Positions 30,347 through 35,111 of a DNA stretch of 35,111 nt are shown here, piece by piece. The notes below the pieces were generated by a model that did no database searches, was not told where the DNA came from, and saw only the letters and a list, made by a program, of their open reading frames with translations. This DNA is from UBA5336 sp039034035 (lineage in GTDB: Bacteria; Pseudomonadota; Alphaproteobacteria; Caulobacterales; Hyphomonadaceae). A program made the position numbers and the translations under genes. Location: the NCBI GenBank assembly GCA_039034035.1, contig JBCCBN010000011.1, positions 1 to 35,111 on the forward strand, read 5' to 3'. The first letter of the stretch is position 1. Each line of letters starts with the position of its first letter.

Positions 30347-31336
30347 CTATCGCCGGTCATCATCCTCGTCTTCGAACTCCTCGATGCGGAACAGGCGGGG
30401 ATTGAGGCTGACCCCGGTATCGACATCGCGCAGCTCGACAAAGGTGAGCCGGTCATTGCCATCAAGGGTGCGCCACCCCATCAAATCGTAGCTGGCGCTG
30501 TCGAGATAGAGGGTCAACTCGCCATCGGCTTCGCCCGAGCGGTCGCGCATGGTGATGGCGACCTGGCCATTGGCCTTGATCACCCGCAGCACTTCGGCCT
30601 CGGTCTCGAAATCGAGCCGGTCATCCAGCAGCAGGTTCAATGGCGTGGCGGCGAGCGGGACCCGATCAACCGTTTCAAGCTCGTCATCGCGCACGGCGAC
30701 GGTCGCGCCATCGGCGGCGATGAGGATGGGAACGGGCGCATCATAGTCGAACCGCATGCGGCCGGGGCGCTGGAGCGCGAAACTGCCGGTGGCCCGCTGG
30801 CCCGTCGGGTCTAGCTGGGTGAACCGGCCCTGGGCGGTTTCCACCGAACTCAGCGCACCGCCGGCGGCCTTGAGGATGGCGCGCTGTTCGGTGGGCGAGA
30901 CGAAGGTGGGGTCTGCGATTGGCGCGGCCTCGGCGGCTGGTTCGCTATCGACTGGTTCGCTATCGACTGGCACGCTTTCGATTGGCACGCTGTCGCTTGT
31001 GTCACTCTCGCTGGGCATTGTGGTGTCTGAGGGTGCGGGTTCAGCGGGTGCTGGCTCGGGCTCGGGTTCGGGCAGGACCACCGGTGTTTCCGGCAGGACT
31101 TCTGCGGCGGGCGCATCATTTGTGGCGGGCTCTTGCGGCGCGCGGATCTGGATGAGCGGCTGGGGCCTTGCGTGCTTTTCCTGGTCCTTCAGCGCGGCGA
31201 TGGGCGGCGCGATCTGGGGTTCGGACGCAATAATCGCCGGTGCGGACGCGGCCGGGAGCGCGGCGACGGCGGCGGGCTCAATGGTGAAGGGCGCCCCGGC
31301 CACGATTGCAGCCAGGCTCACGAAGGTCGAAATCAT
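30347..31336 (-). CDS. lolA: Outer-membrane lipoprotein carrier protein LolA with long N-terminal extension
   Basis: 329 residues from the ATG at 31336, with AGAGGA about 8 bases upstream. The C-terminal 190 residues are a LolA domain: 'AQGRFTQLDPTGQRATGSFALQRPGRMRFDYD', then 'LIAADGATVAVRDDELETVDRVPL' and 'ATPLNLLLDD'. LolA ferries lipoproteins across the periplasm from LolCDE to the outer membrane. Ordinary LolA is about 200 residues with a short signal peptide. Here about 130 residues of Pro/Glu/Ala/Ser-rich sequence lie between the signal-like N-terminus and the domain, including four 15-base repeats. Together with xthA and ftsK it forms a neighbourhood common in alphaproteobacteria. Confidence 0.9.
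   Translation of the reverse strand: MISTFVSLAAIVAGAPFTIEPAAVAALPAASAPAIIASEPQIAPPIAALKDQEKHARPQPLIQIRAPQEPATNDAPAAEVLPETPVVLPEPEPEPAPAEPAPSDTTMPSESDTSDSVPIESVPVDSEPVDSEPAAEAAPIADPTFVSPTEQRAILKAAGGALSSVETAQGRFTQLDPTGQRATGSFALQRPGRMRFDYDAPVPILIAADGATVAVRDDELETVDRVPLAATPLNLLLDDRLDFETEAEVLRVIKANGQVAITMRDRSGEADGELTLYLDSASYDLMGWRTLDGNDRLTFVELRDVDTGVSLNPRLFRIEEFEDEDDDRR
30938..30997. repeat. Four 15-bp tandem repeats inside lolA
   Basis: TGGTTCGCTATCGAC occurs twice exactly (30938-30952, 30953-30967), followed by the variants TGGCACGCTTTCGAT and TGGCACGCTGTCGCT to 30997. Being a multiple of three it keeps frame, encoding short PVDSE/PIESV-like units in the LolA linker. Repeat number is likely to vary between strains. 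Confidence 0.8.
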
Positions 31337-31631
31337 TCCAGGTTCCTCTGGGGAATTGGGTGTTTGATGGCGCCGGCCGAAAGCGGCAGCGCCGGTACGC
31401 TCAATCCACACCGGCTGTGAAGCCAGACTGGGGCGGGATTGGGGCAATCCAGACCGAAATCGTTGCTTCGGGTTCAGATTGCCGCACCAGACCCGCCCAA
31501 GCCGCGAATTCGCTGAATATGGGCACCGGATCATGCGGATTTGAGGGGCATCAGTGCCGGTTCCATGCGCGGCGCGCCCCGTGCCGGCCGTCCGGCAGGG
31601 AAGCAGAAGGTCTGGATTGCGCCTGTGGGGT
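31337..31631. other. Gap upstream of lolA
   Basis: About 295 bases between the lolA start and the end of the hypothetical gene on the same strand. It contains a perfect 6-3-6 inverted repeat GGATTG-GGG-CAATCC (31436-31450), which could be an operator for lolA. Nothing else can be assigned. Confidence 0.4.
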
Positions 31632-32276
31632 TCAGAGCGCGCGGATGCGCGGCCCGGCGCGCGGAGCAGGACCGAGGGGCGGCGGACGGGCGCGGCTGCG
31701 CTCGCAGATCGCGGCGCCCATGGCGTCAAACAGGGTGCTGGCTTCGGTGCCGAAGCGCTGGCCGGAGGTGCGGCCGCGATAGGTGGGCGCCTGGAGGCAG
31801 CCCGGCGTGCGACGGGCGAGGTGGAAGGCGAGCCGCTTGGCGCGGGCTTCGGGCGCGTCGATCAGGGCCTTGAGGGCGCCGAGACGGGCGAGCAGCGGCG
31901 CGGCCCAAACGGGGCCGTTGCTGAAGGGCTCGCGCGCCGCGTAGCGCCCATGCAGGCGGTCGAACTGGTCGCGTGAGGGGGCGTCGCCGCGGGGGAAGAT
32001 GCGGAGGGTGGTGTGCGGCGGGCTGAGCCGGGGGCGATGGGTCTTCACCCAGGGCTGGGCGCGCGGCTGGAGACCCGGTTCCAGGGTTAGCGCCATGAGC
32101 AGGAGGACCCGGCGCAGCCAGCTTTCGAGTGCGGCGATGCCGGCGCGCAGGCGAGCGGCGGCAGCCTGGGTCAGGCGCGTGGGCACAAGCTGCGCGTCAT
32201 CCCGGCTCAGCACGCGGGCATAGAGCGCGTCGCCCTGGATGGCGAGATGATGAAAGAAGTCGGGACCGAGTGACAT
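31632..32276 (-). CDS. Hypothetical protein
   Basis: 214 residues from the ATG at 32276. No signal peptide. A helical first half (MSLGPDFFHHLAIQGDALYARVL, then an Ala/Arg/Leu-rich stretch 'AAAARLRAGIAALESWLRRVLLLMALTLEPG') and a basic, Pro/Arg-rich second half (RIFPRGDAPSRDQFDRLHGRYAAREPF). I recognise no family or catalytic motif. Arginine richness raises the chance that this is not a real gene, but the frame is long, the start is sensible, and an inverted repeat lies between it and the divergent membrane gene. Confidence 0.6.
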   Translation of the reverse strand: MSLGPDFFHHLAIQGDALYARVLSRDDAQLVPTRLTQAAAARLRAGIAALESWLRRVLLLMALTLEPGLQPRAQPWVKTHRPRLSPPHTTLRIFPRGDAPSRDQFDRLHGRYAAREPFSNGPVWAAPLLARLGALKALIDAPEARAKRLAFHLARRTPGCLQAPTYRGRTSGQRFGTEASTLFDAMGAAICERSRARPPPLGPAPRAGPRIRAL

Positions 32277-32307
32277 GGGGTGGAGTATACCCCGGGTTGG
32301 GAGGGGG

Positions 32308-32329
32308 CGGATAAGCCGGTGGTTATCCG
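32308..32329. promoter_or_regulatory. Perfect 7-8-7 inverted repeat between divergent genes
   Basis: CGGATAA (32308-32314) and TTATCCG (32323-32329) with an 8-base spacer, located between the hypothetical gene (minus) and the duplicated membrane protein (plus). A plausible regulator site for one or both. Confidence 0.45.
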
Positions 32330-32455
32330 GCAGCGGGGCGCGCCGGACAGCGGGCGGCTGGGGATTGTGCTTTCGCGCGGGGCGGGGGCGTTTTAGGGTC
32401 TGGAAAGCGTGGGGGGTGTGGCCCCAGCTTTGGAGACGTCCTGGAGGAGGGGAAG

Positions 32456-32905
32456 ATGGGTTTACCAACTGAATATGCGTGGCTTGAGCCGGTGATCGTG
32501 GCCGCGATCATCGTTTTCCTGATCGATCTTGTGGCCAATTCGCTGGCCTATAGCGGCCGGTTCGTGAACGCGCTGATGACGGCGATTGTGTTCCTGGTGG
32601 TATTCGGGGCGCTGGCCTATTTCGGGCTGGGTAAGCTGGAAGTCTCCACGGATATGGCGGAGATCCCGTCGCGGTTCTTGCCGGAGGGCCTGTTGTGGCT
32701 CGAGCCCGTGGTGATCGGGGCAGCGCTGGTGTTTGTGGTCGGGCTGGTGGGCAATCTGTTGGCGTTCAAGAACCGGTTCATGAACGCGCTGGTGACGGCG
32801 CTGATCTTTGTCGCGGTGTTCGGCGCGGTGACGTATCTGGGCTATGGCAGCGTTGAGGTCGAGCTGCCGGAGGTGCCGGCTGTGGAAGTGCCTGACCTGG
32901 AATAG
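32456..32905 (+). CDS. Internally duplicated four-helix membrane protein
   Basis: 149 residues with GGAGGAGGGGAAG as ribosome binding site. Two copies of a roughly 55-residue unit, offset by 72: residues 9-62 and 81-134. Each begins W-L-E-P-V, holds a helix, then R-F-V/M-N-A-L and a second helix ending in V-F-G-A-L/V-x-Y-x-G, followed by L/V-E-V. Membrane segments are therefore about 13-33, 38-57, 85-104 and 109-129. The linker between copies and the C-terminus are acidic and Pro-rich. No family is recognised; a small channel- or transporter-like protein that evolved by tandem duplication, as in dual-topology proteins, is possible. Confidence 0.75.
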   Translation: MGLPTEYAWLEPVIVAAIIVFLIDLVANSLAYSGRFVNALMTAIVFLVVFGALAYFGLGKLEVSTDMAEIPSRFLPEGLLWLEPVVIGAALVFVVGLVGNLLAFKNRFMNALVTALIFVAVFGAVTYLGYGSVEVELPEVPAVEVPDLE

Positions 32906-32951
32906 GGTGGTTTGGCGCGCTCAAGGTTCGGTCTCGGAATGAGGGCCGAGC

Positions 32952-35063
32952 CTATTCGGTTGCCGGGTCGCCCTTGGAGAGGACTTCGCGTTTGCCGGCG
33001 TGGTTGGGGGCGGAGATGATGCCTTCTTCTTCCAGGCGTTCGATCAGGCTGGCGGCCTTGTTGTAGCCGACCTTGAGGCGGCGCTGGACGTAGGAGGTGG
33101 AGGCGCGGCCGTCGCGGATGACGACGGCCATGGCCTGGGCGAAGAGGTCTTCCTCCTTGTCGCCGGTGGACGTGCCCATGATGGCGTCCATGACCGGGGA
33201 GCTTTCCTCGGGCTCTTCGAGGACGCCCGTGTCATAGTCGGGCTCGCCCTGGCCTCGGAGCCATTCGACGACGGTTTCGACTTCCTCGTCGCTGACGAAG
33301 GGGCCGTGCAGGCGTTTGGTCTTGCCGCCGGGGGCCTGGTAAAGGAGGTCGCCCATGCCGAGGAGCTGTTCGGCGCCCTGTTCGCCGAGAATGGTGCGGC
33401 TGTCGATCTTGGTGGTGACCATGTAGGAGATGCGGGTCGGGAAATTGGCCTTGATCGTGCCGGTGATGACGTCGACGGAGGGGCGCTGGGTGGCGGTGAT
33501 GAGGTGGATGCCGGCGGCGCGGGCCATCTGGGCGAGGCGCTGGACGCAGGCTTCGATCTCCTTGCCGGCGACCATCATAAGGTCGGCCATCTCGTCGATG
33601 ACGACGACGATGTTGGGGATGTGGTCGATGGGCAGGTTTTCGGTCTCGTGGACCGGCTTGCCGTATTCGTCATAGCCGGTCTGGACCTTGCGGGTCAGCG
33701 GCGTGTTGGTCTGTCGGTGCTTGGCGGCCTTCTCGTTGAAACCGGCGAGGTTGCGGACATTGGCCTTGGACATGAGCTCGTAGCGGCTCTCCATCTCGCG
33801 GACGGTCCATTTGAGAGCGTTGACGGCTTTCATCGGGTCGGTGACGACGGGGGCGAGGAGGTGGGGGATGCCCTCATAGATGCTGAGCTCCAGCATCTTG
33901 GGATCGACCATGATGAAGCGGCACTCCTCGGGCGGCAGGCGGTAGATCAGCGACAGGATCATGGCGTTGACGCCGACGGACTTGCCCGAGCCGGTGGTGC
34001 CCGCGATCAGCAGGTGGGGCATCTTGGCGAGGTCGACCACGGTGGGCTGGCCTCCAATATCGTCGCCCAGCGCCATGGGGAGCTTGGCCTTGGTGTCCTT
34101 CCAGGCGGCGCTTTCGAGCAGGGCGCGGAAGTAGACCGTCTCGCGATCTTCATTGGGAAGCTCGATCCCGATGGCGTTCTTGCCGGGGATGACGGCGAGG
34201 CGGGCGGACGCGGCGGACATGGAGCGGGCGATATCGTCGGCGAGGCCGATGATGCGGGCCGATTTCACGCCGGGGGCGGGTTCGAGCTCGAACAGGGTGA
34301 CGACCGGGCCGGGGCGGATTTCCTTGATGCGGCCACGGACGCCGTATTCCTTGAGCACTTCGTCAAGATGGTGGGCGCGTTCGAGCAGGGCGGGTTCGTC
34401 AATCTGGGCGCGATCGGTTGGCGGCGTGTTGAGCAGAGAGATGGGCGGGGCCCAGGGTGCGCGCTTACCCTTGCGGGCGCGGACGCGGGGTTTCGGTGCG
34501 GCGCGCTGGACCGGTGGGGCGACTGATTGGGGTTTGAGCACCGGGCCATCGGGACGGTCGACCACGGTGTGGGGATGGCTATCGGGGCCCGGCGGGGGGG
34601 CGAAGGGCTCGGTGTCAGGGTCGTGGTAGAGGTCGGCGTCGTCGAATTCGGCGCCGGTGTCGCTGTCTGGTTCGCGCCGGAAGAATTCAGATGGTCGCAG
34701 GACATAGTCCTCGTCATAGCCGGGGTGAGCGGGCTTGCGCGGCTGGCGGGCGGCGCGCTGGCGAAGAGCGGTGTAGAGCGACGAGGCCTGGGCGCCGAAC
34801 CAGCCGGTGAAGCCCTGGGCCCGGCGGGCCGCGCGGGCACCGGAAACCGATGCAGCCGCTTGCAGGGCATGGGCGTCGCGGCGGCCGAAACCGAGTGCAG
34901 ACAGGCCTGCAGCCAGCGAAAGGGCGCCGAGAACGCCGCCGGCAATATAGTCGGGGAAAGGCAGCAGCAGCGCCTTGAACGGCAAGGCGGCGAGGGTGTG
35001 GAGGCCGTCGCCGACGACACCGCCGAGACCGGCGCCTAGCGCCCAGCTGGTGGGCAGGCAGAA
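32952..35063 (-). CDS. ftsK: DNA translocase FtsK, N-terminus missing
   Basis: About 703 residues in frame; a stop (TAG, minus strand at 35066-35064) precedes the visible part and no proper start codon fits, since FtsK N-termini normally contain three or four further membrane helices. The last membrane loop ('PTSWALGAGLGGVVGDGLHTL') is recognisable upstream of 34,985. Then come a helix region, a variable linker (Pro/Arg-rich), and the motor: Walker A 'LIAGTTGSGKSVGVNAM', Walker B 'NIVVVIDEMADLMMV', 'QRPSVDVITGTIKANFPTRISY'. The gamma winged-helix at the C-terminus ('RDGRASTSYVQRRLKVGYNKAASLIERLEEEGI') reads KOPS and activates XerCD. The break coincides with an AT-rich tail at 35064-35111. Confidence 0.93.
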   Translation of the reverse strand, partial: FCLPTSWALGAGLGGVVGDGLHTLAALPFKALLLPFPDYIAGGVLGALSLAAGLSALGFGRRDAHALQAAASVSGARAARRAQGFTGWFGAQASSLYTALRQRAARQPRKPAHPGYDEDYVLRPSEFFRREPDSDTGAEFDDADLYHDPDTEPFAPPPGPDSHPHTVVDRPDGPVLKPQSVAPPVQRAAPKPRVRARKGKRAPWAPPISLLNTPPTDRAQIDEPALLERAHHLDEVLKEYGVRGRIKEIRPGPVVTLFELEPAPGVKSARIIGLADDIARSMSAASARLAVIPGKNAIGIELPNEDRETVYFRALLESAAWKDTKAKLPMALGDDIGGQPTVVDLAKMPHLLIAGTTGSGKSVGVNAMILSLIYRLPPEECRFIMVDPKMLELSIYEGIPHLLAPVVTDPMKAVNALKWTVREMESRYELMSKANVRNLAGFNEKAAKHRQTNTPLTRKVQTGYDEYGKPVHETENLPIDHIPNIVVVIDEMADLMMVAGKEIEACVQRLAQMARAAGIHLITATQRPSVDVITGTIKANFPTRISYMVTTKIDSRTILGEQGAEQLLGMGDLLYQAPGGKTKRLHGPFVSDEEVETVVEWLRGQGEPDYDTGVLEEPEESSPVMDAIMGTSTGDKEEDLFAQAMAVVIRDGRASTSYVQRRLKVGYNKAASLIERLEEEGIISAPNHAGKREVLSKGDPATE

Positions 35064-35111
35064 CTACCCTAACTACTACTGCCTTTGATCTATTGCTGTT
35101 GCTGCAAACTC
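35064..35111. other. AT-rich tail, apparently not native to the locus
   Basis: The last 48 bases (CTACCCTAACTACTACTGCC... onward) change abruptly from over 65% GC to low GC, break the FtsK frame with stops, and look unlike either block. No gene or site is recognised in it. It may be a contig-end artefact, adapter or misjoined read. Confidence 0.55.

Overview
The window is GC-rich alphaproteobacterial DNA made of two blocks that look as if they come from different lineages and meet at about 17,238-17,264. I ran no searches: names rest on motifs, lengths and neighbourhoods I recognise.

Block 1 (1-17,237) reads like a Rhodobacteraceae chromosome. It holds the RNA-maturation cluster phoH / RraB-like / ybeY / corC-like (minus strand), a tandem pair of small exported paralogues, miaB, a glycosyltransferase-like gene translationally coupled to a nucleotidyltransferase, a small heat-shock gene with a candidate ROSE-type RNA thermometer, and an RTX-repeat protein. 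A glyoxalase-fold gene, metG and NAD kinase follow on the minus strand. Then come glyA, a class II deacetylase-like gene and a CoA-transferase pair (scoA, scoB) with a LOV blue-light receptor gene between the two subunits.

Block 2 (17,262-35,063) looks like another alphaproteobacterium, plausibly of Hyphomonadaceae/Maricaulaceae type. It carries a zinc-ribbon membrane protein, a desaturase plus AI-2E-family transporter, an alpha/beta hydrolase, a large TonB-dependent receptor, and two paralogous lipoproteins, the second coupled to a TIR-domain membrane protein. After these lie xthA, a sulfotransferase-like gene, lolA with an unusual N-terminal extension, a hypothetical gene, an internally duplicated four-helix membrane protein and ftsK. 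The FtsK frame runs into an AT-rich, seemingly unrelated tail of about 48 bases, so the end of the window may be an assembly artefact.

The observations most worth following are: the TIR-membrane protein with paired lipoproteins (25,463-28,375); the LOV kinase lacking its phospho-acceptor histidine inside the CoA-transferase operon; the ROSE-like hairpin before hsp20; five abutting stem-loops between xthA and the sulfotransferase (29,236-29,348); a DnaA-box cluster beside miaB; and the block junction. No tRNA, rRNA, insertion sequence or CRISPR array was seen.
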